In this document: piece after piece, positions 35,353 to 46,435 of the stretch
How positions within the stretch are numbered: the first letter of the stretch is position 1
How the letters are laid out: each line of letters opens with the position of its first letter
Assembly: GCA_038501625.1 (NCBI GenBank)
Contig: JAZAYU010000175.1
Location: 330,001 to 394,000 of the forward strand
Source of the DNA: Corbicula japonica
Taxonomy: Eukaryota > Mollusca > Bivalvia > Venerida > Cyrenidae
Reading direction: 5' to 3'
Length of the DNA: 64,000 nucleotides
Translations under genes and position numbers: made by a program
Notes under the pieces: model-generated
Seen by the model: the letters and a program-made list of their open reading frames with translations, nothing else
Told to the model about the DNA's origin: nothing
Database searches by the model: none

Positions 35353-35612
35353 ACACTCGTAGAAATTAGAACAAAACATATATACTGCACGAGCTGACAT
35401 CATTTGAAATAGGAAGTTTATATTTTAAGAAAGGTTTTCTTACTCATTGTTTGCCCATATGTGTATAACATACACACTCAGTAATGGATTTATTTCAATG
35501 CAAAACACATATAAAAGTGAGTCATAACCGATATCGTTTATCTTATTTCTTCCCGAAAACCGAACATTATGTATTTTTCAAATGTACGAAGTAACGTATA
35601 CTTAATAAGTAT

Positions 35613-35795
35613 AATATACATATCAGGAATTGCCAGACCCAGAAAACCCAGCCTCCATACGCAGCCAAAATGAAAAGAGGAAAAGTGAGCTTGGGTTTAT
35701 AAGATGATCAATTTTAAGTAAGAAAACACACACAATTAACAGACAAGGAGAACCTGTGGGGGTACCGCTTTGGAACGATGAGTGGCACAAAGAAA
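35613..35795 (+). repeat. Family-A dispersed repeat, 5' part
   Basis: ACATATCAGGAATTGCCAGA, AACCCAGCCTCCATACGCAG, GGGTTTATAAGATGATCAAT, GGAGAACCTGTGGGGGTACC, TTTGGAACGATGAGTGGCAC. Confidence 0.7.
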
Positions 35796-36247
35796 GGAAA
35801 ACATTCGTTTTGCGAATCGTGCAACATTAATTTTTTTATCAACACTTCGCTCTCTGAACGTGAAAGAAGTCAGTAAAATACTAAAGGATTTGAAGATTGG
35901 GTGTATTGTTCGTAGGAGGGATGAGAATGGTGGGATGTGGTGGTTTGGAGTGGGGGGTGGGATGGAGAGTGAAGGTTGTAGGAATATTTTAAAAAGGTTT
36001 GAAATGTTGGATTAATATCATAACCTTCAATAGATGTTTGCTTATTAATAACTTGTAATTGTTTTAAACAAACAAATCATGAACATCCGCGTATCCCTTA
36101 TGATATTAGTAATTTTTTCCTAAATATAATAGATTTTTGACATATGGAATCTGAGAAAATAAAATTTTCATATCAAATCAGACGCCAAAGGCAATAATTT
36201 AAACGCAGAAGGTAAAATTATACTTGTATTCGAATATATACTTTGTC
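35796..36247. other. Non-coding spacer
   Basis: Contains a G-rich patch (about 35915-35975). The 77-codon frame through it starts inside the family-A repeat and is not supported as a gene. Confidence 0.4.
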
Positions 36248-36497
36248 AGGCCGGTAATCCATAGTTCCGTGATGCGTGATTTGTTTCCGTGTCCGCGTCC
36301 GTGTCCTTGATTTTTCCCTCATTAAAGACATCGTTGGGTATATTCCATACCTCCGTGTCCGTTCCACGTCGCGGACACGAACACGGAAATGGAGGTATGG
36401 AATATACCCAACGATATCTTTTGTGAGTGAAAAATCGCAGACACGGACGCGGACACGGACACGGATCACGCATCACGGAACTATGGAATACCGGCCT
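36248..36497. mobile_element. 250-bp palindromic element with CGTGTC-repeat arms
   Basis: AGGCCGGTAATCCATAGTTC-CGTGATGCGTGAT at the left is mirrored by ATCACGCATCACGGAACTAT-GGAATACCGGCCT at the right. Inside, (CGTGTC)n-type tracts on the left face (GACACG)n tracts on the right, and GTTGGGTATATTCCATACCT pairs with AGGTATGGAATATACCCAAC. Nearly the entire element can fold into one hairpin. No protein is encoded; overlapping frames on both strands are a by-product of the symmetry. TATACT lies close to both sides but is not directly adjacent, so the target duplication is unresolved. Confidence 0.85.
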
Positions 36498-38550
36498 TAT
36501 ACTGTTAAGGTTGTATCTAGTTAGTCTTAAGTTACAGTCACAATTTTGATTCGGTCACATACCGTAAACATTATAACACGATGACAATCGTATTCATCTA
36601 TTAAATGGTCAGCGGACTGGACAGGTACGATAATGAACTAATTATTTAATTGTTATTAGTGAATTAATCCTTGGTAATGTGTAATGTCAGACCAGAGGTC
36701 ATCACCAAGATAAATAAAAAAAGAGTAACTGACTGTGAATAATGCCTTTAACAAGTGTATCCATAACATTTTTCTTGGTGTTTTCTGTTCTTAAGATACA
36801 CTTTTGCTATTAAGATTAAAATTGGTCTATACAGTTGGATGGTCTTAAAAACAGGGTAGAAAAGAGTGCATACGTGTAAAACGAGGCATTGCAACAGAGG
36901 TTTTTTTATTTGAAGTGGTCTTAACGTTTAGGTGCTCTGACCGTTGAGCACGATATTTATATTTGTGAAAATACACTTAACAAGTTTTCTACGTATACAC
37001 TATTTTCCTCCCGAAGAACGAAATTGCAACTGTTATACTTGACAAAAGTCTTTATTTTAAACTGTTTAGTTATCGACTTCCATAATGCACGTGCATTACT
37101 AAGACTGCAGCAGTTCTAAACCAAGGGAACATAAATTCTGAGAAATATCTGCGACAAGTCGTTTTTCCGGTTGTCCTTTCACACCTTCAAGCAATTTAAA
37201 TGTGGTTGTGGTCTGAACTTAAAAGGCGAATACGAAATGGGCTAGGATTTCCCAAAGTGTTGTTCAGAACTGCATTACCTCCATGAAATGATGGTGGTCT
37301 TACGCGTTCTTGACTGGTGTTGTGAATTTGTATTCTATGGGTGCCAGTATTCTAAATGATTGTGAGGAGTCAGTTGTGTCATTTTGAATATTTATTTTAC
37401 TAATAAATCAGTTAGTATTTATTGCATGTTGCAGGTTTCAGAGCATAAACTCAATTGTCAAGCAAGTAATGCCCCAATAACCTTATGTATACTTAGAAAA
37501 GTTGTTAAGTGTATTCAGATGCACGCAAACCGGAGCTGTGCGGCTTCGACAGCAATATTCATTAACAATTACTGCTTATGAAACAGGCTTGATCAAACCG
37601 AGCTTGCAATATGATGATATTTGTCGTGTTCTTTGGCTTTCAAAGTTCCATGTTTATGAAATGAGGTGTAATGTAATGGACATAAAAGAAACGGCTCCAA
37701 ACTTACTAAAACTCTCTACCTCTACTTCTGGCTTAAGCTTAAATGATCTAGAAACATCTCAAAATAAAGTTCAAAGCTTTCTGAAGTCACAGATGTATGC
37801 ATATTAGAAACTACACTTGATATAACTAGCAACAACATATGGAATATTAAGGGTCAGAGATAATTTTAATCTGAGATTTTTGTGAATGCTAATATGTAGT
37901 TGAATTTGTTATAAATGGCATATAATAATCGCTTCTTTATCGTTCAATTAAATTTGTTATAATTTTTCTCACTCGCGTGGCTGCTGATATTCCTGGCAGA
38001 CGGGTTAATAAACAAGTACAAGTGGTTATAACGAATGAATTTCTTCCTACCCATCGCCTCTTGATACTGTTGAATGGAAAAGTGCCCAAACTTATAAAAC
38101 ATATGGAAACAAATGATATTGTATAAAACGATAGAAATTAAAAAAAACTTGTAAGAAGGCTATCTGCCCATAGACAGCTGGAAAGAAAATTCCAAACTTC
38201 TGAATCATACTGAATTATACTGGCTGCTTGTTTATGTTTAAAAACTATTGAAGTTCTCCTGAAAAACCTGTAAATTTTAATCATTTTTGAACACACATGC
38301 CAAAGTATTTTCATAATACCCTTGATTTCATAATTTCTAAATGACCAGTATGCATATGTGATAATATAGAATAGAAAATGGTATAGAAAATACAAAAATC
38401 TTCAGGTAGACAGACCAATAAAGGGGAACAATAATATAAGGTTAAAATCTAAACACGAGTAAAAACACGAGTAAATTTTAAGACGGAAAACAATTCCGTG
38501 TGAAAGTCTGGTAAATCATAAGGAAAAATAGGTGAATTATTTGAATCATC
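36498..38550. other. 2 kb without recognised genes
   Basis: Two overlapping short frames (37384-37581 and 37502-37807) are unrecognised and have no supporting signals. No repeat was identified. Confidence 0.4.
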
Positions 38551-38767
38551 AGTATACTGTAGTATAATTTAATTTCGCGGGGACGAATTTTCGCGCAAAA
38601 CCGGTAAATAACGAATTCGCGGGGGCATAAATTCGCACAACTGTATTTTTCTTTAAAGAAACACTGTTAAATGGTTTAATTTCGCTGGGGTTGAATTTCG
38701 CGTTTTTGCCGTAGCGCGAAATACGCGAAAATTAAACCCCGGCGAAATAAAATGATTTAACAGTACA
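38551..38767. repeat. Family-C TTTCGCG-rich MITE, two units
   Basis: The second unit (38668-38763) is a good palindrome: CTGTTAAATGGTTTAATTTC-GCTGGGG pairs with CCCCGGCGAAATAAAATGAT-TTAACAG. The first unit (38551-38660) has ACTGTAGTATAATTTAATTT-CGCGGGG with degraded partners. Other copies are at 41543-41738 and 51902-52115. Confidence 0.8.
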
Positions 38768-38949
38768 CAGTCTTATGAGATTTTATTTGTAAACATAAGA
38801 AAATAAAAGACAATGTTAATATCTCAAGGTTATTTCTTAAAACTACCTGTAAAAAAGAAAGGTTACTAACATGATACTCTACTGTGCTCTACAGGCCTTG
38901 TGATTAACCCAAGTACAGTTGATCATTATGCTTAGCTTTTTGGTTGCAC

Positions 38950-39455
38950 GACTGTGGCAGGGGTTTAAGAGTTTATGAAGGTTTATGGGGATATCTTGAA
39001 TAAGAACCTAGAAATTCGATTTGTTTCTTCATCTCCGTCATCTTGTTCTTGCTAATTTGACTCCAGGAGCTCTGGTCTTGAGTAACCGCCCCTTTGGGCT
39101 TTGGAATGATATTAGCTTCTTATGTTTTATATGTTTGTGTGCTCTGCATGCAACATAAATGAGCTGATGAGTGGATTTAAGTGATTTCACCAAGCCAACT
39201 TGTACTTGTTTGTTGATATGAGAACCTGTTGAGGCAACTGTGAGATTGGTGTACCCTAGAAAGTGGTTTAAACCCCAACTGACCGTTCCAATGCGGTAAC
39301 CCCAATGGTTCTCTTTTTAGTTGATCGTTTGTGGTGTCTTATTTGAATTTGACATACTTATTAACGCATGATCTCTTTTCCTCTCTTCTTTTTTTCGCCG
39401 CGTGAGGAGGCTGTGTTTTGTGAGTGTCGCGTTTCCTGATATGCATATTTCACTT
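38950..39455 (-). repeat. Family-A dispersed repeat, fullest copy (about 505 bp)
   Basis: From GAGTTTATGAAGGTTTATGG through CAGGAGCTCTGGTCTTGAG, CCTAGAAAGTGGTTTAAACC, GACCGTTCCAATGCGGTAAC, CGTTTGTGGTGTCTTATTTG and GAGGAGGCTGTGTTTTGTGA to CCTGATATGCATATTTCAC. It joins the blocks that occur separately elsewhere and so defines the family. No coding capacity and no terminal inverted repeats are obvious. Confidence 0.75.
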
Positions 39456-39991
39456 TTTTTAGAAATGATACAGTATGCATGTATTTTGTTTGCATTTCTA
39501 AAGATTTCAAAGTGAGTCAACTATAAGTCTTAATATGTTAGCATGTTTATTAATTCTGCAAAACATTTAACAAAAATTTGAAAACGAAATATCTACGTTT
39601 TTGATATACAGTAGGATAAATCTTTAAACTATTTAATTAAAAAAAACATAAAGAGAAAAAACTGATTTAAATTGCATTCAAATTGTGTTAAATGAGTATA
39701 TATTAAAACGACTTAATGCAATCTTAATATGACGGGATGGGTAATAAATTTTGTTAACAGTATGGTCGAATATACCCCATTTCGTAGAAAATTATAGTTA
39801 TAGTTTAACAATGTGGTTATTTTTTTTTATTACAAGACATTGGTAAATTTAATGCAGGAATAATTCGTTTGCTTGTTGAACTTGAGAGCCGCCAGGCAAA
39901 AACGTCCGTTATGGTAATAGTTTCTCAAAATGATTTTTTTACGAAAATATTAAATTCAATCTGTCATATTGAAAATGGATTACATTTAAGG

Positions 39992-40140
39992 AATGATTCT
40001 TATTTTGGTGCGGTTCATGCAGATTGGACGTGCACGCGAGAGCTGGCAAATCCATAAAGCGCGCTAGCGCTTTATGGTAAATTTGCCAGCTCTCGCGTGC
40101 ACGTCCAATCTGCATGAACCGCACCAAAATAAGAATCATT
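39992..40140. repeat. 149-bp near-perfect palindrome
   Basis: Sixty bases at 39992-40051 (from AATGATTCTTATTTTGGTGC to GAGAGCTGGCAAAT) are the exact reverse complement of 40081-40140. The 29-bp centre holds a second palindrome, CCATAAAGC...GCTTTATGG. Arm identity is perfect, so the structure is young or actively homogenised. Confidence 0.97.
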
Positions 40141-40557
40141 ACTTATATTTACATTTTATTCATTTTTTTCTTTAAATAAACTCAAGTCGAACGCTTTCAA
40201 AAATTAGTATTAAGTGAAAAGGGGGAGTAATACGTGGGAGTTTTCAATAGTAACAGCCATGACGTTACTGACGTCATTACAGGTCATGCGGTTCATGCAA
40301 AATGAACCGATTTTTTTAAACGAAGAAATCAATAGGAATGTAAATATAACAGATTATGTTAATGAATAAAATTTTGACGTATTTCAAATTTAAAAACACT
40401 TCTATCGTATACGCCATTAGACGACAACGTCAAGATAAAGGTGGTGCGTTAAGACGTCATCACTATATATTTACACTTCAACTTCATCCTCTGCGTTAAA
40501 GTCTTATTCACCAAACGAATAATAATTCCTGATGGTATACAGTGTGAAGTATTACTT

Positions 40558-40675
40558 AAAGAGGCGTGGCTACAGTAAACGCTGCTCACAATATATAGGG
40601 TGCACAAGGTTTTGACGTGTGATGCAAACGAGCACGCACGTTTTACCACCTGTTGCTGCGAAAAAGCGTGCCGTC
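40558..40675 (+). repeat. Dispersed repeat, partner of 7016-7135
   Basis: See 7016-7135: shared GCGTGGCTACA, GTGCACAAGGTTTTG and TGTTGCTGCG in the same order. Confidence 0.4.
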
Positions 40676-41542
40676 ATTCACTGTGTCGCCAACTTGGCTG
40701 TTCTAACAGCCATTCGAAAAAGCCGTAATATCATGATTTCTTCTAATAATTTCTGTAATAGTGAGAGTATTTATGAGTGTTAATATAAGGATTGAATCAA
40801 TACTTGATGGTTTTCATTCGAGTATGAAAAACAGTTGGATTGTTTAAAGTAGGCGTGAAGCCCCCAAGTTAGATGACTCAGTAATTGTATTTAATATAAG
40901 CAATCGAAACGACAATATCGCAAAAAGTAAAATGTAAAACGCCGTGTTAAAATATATTTTACAGAAACCCGTTTATTTTATCAGAACTTTGCAAGTTCGG
41001 TTAATTAAGATAAAAATACATTTGATTTATACATTGATTTAGTATTTGTTATATTGGTAATATACAACAGATATATTCCTCTTAATCATCTCACGAAATC
41101 TCCGAGCATTTGCGAATCATATATCTGAATTAGGCCGATATTCTCATGAACTCACTTTGACGTCATTTATTGCGGTAACGTCTTTTTTTACCATAACGGA
41201 TGTTCCTGCCTGGCGGCCTTCACTTCGAGAACTGTCGTTTCTCGTCCAAATCAAAGACTGCTTTTTTTATTTAATATAAGTCTCATTGACAATGTATGTA
41301 TTCTGCGCAGAATTTATTGCTAGTAATTAAGTTATTCCTCTTTATTGTGTTCACATCATTTTCATTATTTTTGTTATATATCGGCTGAATCGGGAACTAT
41401 TAATTTTGTTGTCAACAAACGAGTTTCTCAATGTATTTCGTTACTCCATAACATTGTGATTAAACATATTCTTTAACCATACATCAGTAACATTAGATGC
41501 ACAAAACCTGTATTGTTGCAATAAAAATTAACTGAAAATATA

Positions 41543-41738
41543 CCGGGGCATAATATAATTTCGCGAGGTCAGATTTTCCCGCAAAAATGTAAAATCACAT
41601 ATTTTTGCGGACATGACATTGCTCCGATTATTTATTCTATTTCAACACATTTAACATTTAAATGTCGATTGGATAAATTGTCCTAGCGTGAAATACGCAC
41701 AACGAAAACTCGCGAGATAAAATGATACCACATAGACT
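41543..41738. repeat. Family-C TTTCGCG-rich MITE
   Basis: GGGGCATAATATAATTTCGC-GAGG at the left; CTCGCGAGATAAAATGATAC-CACA at the right. The inside is AT-rich and diverged. Confidence 0.65.
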
Positions 41739-42188
41739 GTTTTAGGACTGTTGCAGCCCTTTTTCGTGCAGAATATGTAGATATCATCTGTTCATAAAAA
41801 TATAAAAAAAGACAACATCAGCTAAACAGAAAACAATTCATTATGAAATCAAGAAGTTTAAGAAAACGAATGTCGCATTTAAATATTTTTTTCAGGTAAA
41901 GTTCTCCTTCTAAACTCAGTCTAGTTGTTTTCCTCTTATTTACATAAAAACTTGTTCTCCTCGATAGTTTAAAGGTTATTGAATCTTTGTGGTATTCAAG
42001 GAAATATGGAAATAAATAAATAAAAGATATATTTTGTTTGACATCTTACTGAACTTATTGATTCAACGATATAAGTTTACCAGAATACTTTTGGTGCATG
42101 TATACGTTTCCACGTTTAAATGTCTGCTGGATAAAACAATACTCTTAATTAGTATAGTTGCACAATCATAATGTAGGCGTCTTATGTC
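41739..42188. other. Non-coding spacer
   Basis: Nothing recognised. Confidence 0.4.
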
Positions 42189-42340
42189 CAGGGCTGAAGG
42201 TTATAAAACTGAGTTTGGAAACCAGTCTCAAATCTCAAGCATCTGATTGGCTGAAATGGCGACCAGTCGCCATTTCAGCCAATCAGATGCTTGAGATTTG
42301 AGACTGGTTTCCATGCTCAGCTTTATAACCTTGGGCACAG
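42189..42340. repeat. Family-B palindromic element with CCAAT boxes, full form
   Basis: GGCTGAAGGTTATAAAACTG ... GGAAACCAGTCTCAAATCTC-AAGCATCTGATTGGCTGAAAT-GGCGACCAGTCGCC-ATTTCAGCCAATCAGATGC ... CAGCTTTATAACCTTGGGCA. The arms are almost perfectly complementary, with an inverted CCAAT box in each and a 4-bp loop. Confidence 0.95.
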
Positions 42341-43276
42341 AACGTATAAATATACAGCTACATGTATAATCGATATATTTTGAGCCTACTAGTGCGCCAT
42401 AGAAATTTGTACACTTTTTATTTATCTTAGGGATCTATTTGTTAAGTCTTATATATCACTCTTAAATACGAAAACTTCTATAATCTCAAGCGGCAACGCC
42501 GTACGTTAAATATCAGTTTTGGTTATAAAAAACCCGATATTTTACAGAAACAAGCATGTATCATTTATTTTTGTGTCAGATAAATCGCTTCAGCTTATGA
42601 GAACACGTGGTCTTATTGTAAATTTATTCTTTCTAACCCTGTGGATGTATTACAAATTTAATTCATTTTTTGCTAATTGAATGAAAAATTAAAAAAAAAA
42701 ACGAAAAAGCTTCATGTTTGTGCAAATTGCGAACATTTTGAATAGCGAAATTACATTAATGTACGGTAGTGGTTCTACCATAACGGTTGTTTGGTGAATA
42801 TAACCTAGCATTTAAATGCAAGCATGCAATGTAAACTTCATTCTGTTTATTGAAGAAGGAATGTGAACAAGTAAGTGGTGTTTATTTGATTCGCTTGATA
42901 TAAAAATATTGTGTAATAATGCGTAAACTGTAAAGAATAAAAGTTCACATGCACCTGAATTTAGCATTACGAAATAACGTTGTCATGAACCAAAGTCATG
43001 CACAATCTGACATTGGTTTGTAAAAAAACTTGAATTATGCATTTTAGAAATTACTATAGCTGTCCTGTTCATTCAAGTGCAAAATCTAAATATATTTAAG
43101 TTAAACAACAAGAAACTCTAGGACATAACTCACAAAAGAAAACTATGAATTGAACAACTAATGATCGTCCTGTTAGGATCATTCACATTATCTCACCGCG
43201 TAAGTTGTCATAAATTTATTATGTTTGCTTATGATCAATAATTAACGGTGTTTTATTTGTGACACCGTCTTTTCGC
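42341..43276. other. Non-coding spacer
   Basis: AT-rich, with nothing recognised. Confidence 0.4.
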
Positions 43277-43400
43277 TCGGCAAAACAACGAAAATGCGAA
43301 AACACGGTGCGAGATCGTGAAACTATGAAGCGAGGTAGCGATAACAAGACGCGAGGGTATGAAAATACGATGCAAGTGTGCGAACTCGCACCCCCCCCCT
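43277..43400. repeat. Degenerate minisatellite with poly-C end
   Basis: Irregular units of the type GCGAAAACACGGTGCGAGAT / GTGAAACTATGAAGCGAGGT / GTATGAAAATACGATGCAAG, about 16-20 bp each, ending in GAACTCGC and a run of nine C. Short reading frames across it are by-products. Confidence 0.55.
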
Positions 43401-43825
43401 CTTGCGACCATGTTATCGTAAATAATTCTTTAGCAGTTGGTATAAAATTGTAAATGGCTATCAAATATGACATTTCATATATAAAATCCTGAAGATCAAC
43501 GCGTTTAAGAAATATGCTTTTGATAGTTTGCACTTACCGCAAAAAGTAGTAAATCTTGTTCAGCAAAAACAGATACACATACATGCATAATGAAACATAT
43601 ACAATCTAAAGCAACAAAAATGAAAAACTTTGTCACTTAGAGTCATGTACAAAATAATGATAAAAAACGTTTTTCATCATAAACGAGGGATCCTGGATTT
43701 CCATAATAATTTCGCTTTGGTGACTGCTGATTAGGTTTATAATAATGTTCCACAGTTTGACGAATTTAGTTCATATTCTAAACGCTTTTACGCTGATTGC
43801 TTCTGAGAAAGTGTGTTTATTTCAC

Positions 43826-44332
43826 CACACCGTTCAACCCGATAAGATGAATGCCGTGGGTAAGACGACGGCAGTTGCTTGTGTACATGAACGTTTTTCG
43901 GCGAAACTGAGTATTGGCCTGATTTTTACATTTTCCGGCAATATCTAAGCAGACAAAAATATACATATTGATTCCCTGTTTGTTAAGGACTCTACTGACG
44001 AAATCTTGACGCACACAGGATATTATTTACAAAGAAATTTCAGAAAAAGTGTGCAATTTTTTGACAAAATATGTCATTTGACGAATCGGTCGCAAATATT
44101 CTTTTTCATTACCAAATCTGAAATATTTGAAATATACCATGATAAAGTTCAATTATTTCCCTGTAATTATTTGAAACCTCAGCTTCCAATTCGCTTTCTC
44201 TAGAAAGATATTTACTTTTAAACTTGGTACGTCGTGGAGATTTTGGTAACGACAACGGCCGTTAACACTAAAATATTGGTACAGTTGAATGCAGTTTCGT
44301 CAGTGGATTGGATAACGTAAACGGCAGTCAAG
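43826..44332. repeat. Left arm of a 2.2 kb inverted-repeat element
   Basis: About 507 bp, nearly the exact reverse complement of 45519-46029, from CACACCGTTCAACCC to GATAACGTAAACGGCAGTCA. Read on the plus strand it is open for about 150 codons with a single stop (TAA at 43946-43948). The translation (for example DKMNAVGKTTAV, HERFSAKLS, ADKNIHIDSLFVKDSTDEIL) is not a family recognised here. Confidence 0.92.
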
Positions 44333-45518
44333 CGAAAATTAGCTTTGTATTTACAATGATTTACACTGGACCCGAGAACATAATTAAATGTTTTTATTGC
44401 ATCGTGATTTGACCGATGTTTTTTTTAACGCGCACATTGCCAATTTTGTTGTATATTTTTTCCTTAAACAGCTGTTGAAAATGACATATTTATGAAAGTT
44501 TTTAAAATACTGTTTTACAAATTGAGTTTGATCTGACAGAGATTACGATTCCTTGTATTTAAACTATATTCTAGAGATATGACCATGACGTCTTAGCCGT
44601 ATTGTAAGCGAAGCAAAGGTGACGACAATGATATATAAAACAGTGAAATATGCATATCAGGGATGGCCACATCCAGCAGACACAGCTTCCCCATACAGCC
44701 AAACAGCAGAGACGAAAAGAGAACATGGTATTACAATAATCAATTTCAATATAGACGCCACAAACAATTAACGAAAGTGAGAACCCGAGGGGTTACCGCC
44801 TTGGAACGGTCCGACGGCAAAACTTACCGGTAGTCGCATAAAAATAGTTGTTTTTCGTCTGTTACAAATATGAAGCAAAAGAACTTCAAATACTTCATTC
44901 TGAGTTGAATTTTACTTACTCTCGTTGTCTATATAATTTTATTTATTAATCAGAAGTAAATCAAGACCGCCTGCGCTTCGAATATTCTTAAAGAGTAATG
45001 GCTACCAAATGAAAATAAAGAATAACATTTATTTCCGAATTTTAAAACTATAATATTACGTACTCGGTATGGTTCGTCCCCAGATAAAGTTCGAGCTGAA
45101 ATAATATGCGGTGCAACATTTTTTCTCGTCTGCAGGCGGCTGTGCAAGTGCATTAAATTTCAAGTTCGTAAAGTATATATAGTAAATAATATAAGAATTT
45201 GTACAAAGTTAGATAAAATATTATATTGTTTTCATTTGAATGAGTACAGACGCTTGTACTTCTCTTTTGACAAGTGTACGAAATAATTGAATACTTAAAA
45301 TTATTACAATTCTAAAATTGCATCAACAACAAAACGTTAGGTAATATTATTCAACCTGGAAATCAGGTGTTTTGTTATAAATGTTTTTCTTTAGGTAAAC
45401 ATACTTTTCAATAATTATCTTAATTTATACACAACAAGGAGTAGCCTAGATTTGTTAACACTAGAGTCTGTACACTTTATGCATAAAGCAGACAACAGCG
45501 ACGTTGAAAATAAGTTCA
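44333..45518. other. Spacer between the 507-bp inverted arms
   Basis: Contains a family-A fragment (44640-44825) and otherwise AT-rich sequence without a recognised transposase or gene. Confidence 0.5.
44640..44825 (+). repeat. Family-A dispersed repeat, 5' part
   Basis: AAATATGCATATCAGGGATG, CACAGCTTCCCCATACAGCC, AATTAACGAAAGTGAGAACC, GGTTACCGCCTTGGAACGGT. Confidence 0.7.
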
Positions 45519-46029
45519 CTTGACGGCCGTTAACGTTATCCAATCCACTGACGAAACTGCATTCAACTGTACCAATATTTTAGTGTTAACGGCCGTTGTC
45601 ATTACCAAAATCACTACGACGTACCAAGTTTAAAAGTAAATATCTTTCTAGAGAAAGCGAATTGGAATCTGTGGTTTCAAATAATTACAGGGAAATAATT
45701 GAACTTTATCATGGTATATTTCAAATATTTCAGATTTGGTAATTAAAAAGGATATTTGCGACCGATTCGTCAAATGACATATTTTGTCAAAAAATTGCAC
45801 ACTTTTTCTGCAATTTCTCTGTAAATAATATCATGTGTGCGTCAAGATTTCGTCAGTAGAGTCCTTAACAAACAGGGAATCAATATGTATATTTTTGTCT
45901 GCTAAGATATAGCCGGAAAATGTAAAAATCTGGCCAAAACTCAGTTTCGCCGAAAAACGTTCATGTACACAAGGAACTGCCGTCGTCTTACCCACGGCAT
46001 TCATCTTATCGGGTTGAACGGTGTGTTCA
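45519..46029. repeat. Right arm of the 2.2 kb inverted-repeat element
   Basis: Reverse complement of 43826-44332 with roughly one difference per 20-25 bases. Read on the minus strand it is also largely open. It keeps ILADKNI where the left arm has a stop, but has a stop after THT where the left arm reads GYYLQR. Confidence 0.92.
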
Positions 46030-46435
46030 CACACTCAGTAAATATCGAAACGATTTTGAGGCTTAAAGAGACTACCAAAACTACCAAATGCTAAAATCTC
46101 CGAAAATTAGAACGTTATTGTCAATTATAGTTTATAAACACACACTTTATTACATGTACCACCCACTTTAACTTTTTTGACATTGTCCGTTATTTAATTC
46201 ACTATTCGTTATTCTTTATTAATGTATAGCAATTATTACAGATATTGAGATGAATTTGGTTCAACTTGACATAGCAAGTTGACTTTTGTTTATTGTTGTT
46301 TGTTGTTGTAAAATCTGGTGGGACAAATGGGGAAATGGTATACACCCTATAGTGGGGTTTAAATCAAGTGTCAAGCATATGGCTATATTAACGTTAACTT
46401 TAAGTACATAAATCATAATAAAACAGGCTTTAAGT

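Larger units (their letters stand above)
39874..41237. mobile_element. 1.36 kb inverted-repeat element containing a long palindrome
   Basis: The left end (39874-39918: GAGAGCCGCCAGGCAAAAAC, GTCCGTTATGGTAAT) is the imperfect reverse complement of the right end (41187-41237: TTACCATAACGGATGTTCCT, GCCTGGCGGCC). The inside holds a near-perfect palindrome (39992-40140) and the 40558-40675 block that recurs at 7016-7135. No transposase was recognised, so a non-autonomous element is inferred. Confidence 0.6.

Noticed and set aside
36218..36524. Three overlapping Arg/Val-rich frames on both strands
   Set aside because: By-products of the symmetric CGTGTC palindrome.
37384..37807. Two overlapping short plus-strand frames
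   Set aside because: No domain, and no splice or promoter context beyond chance.
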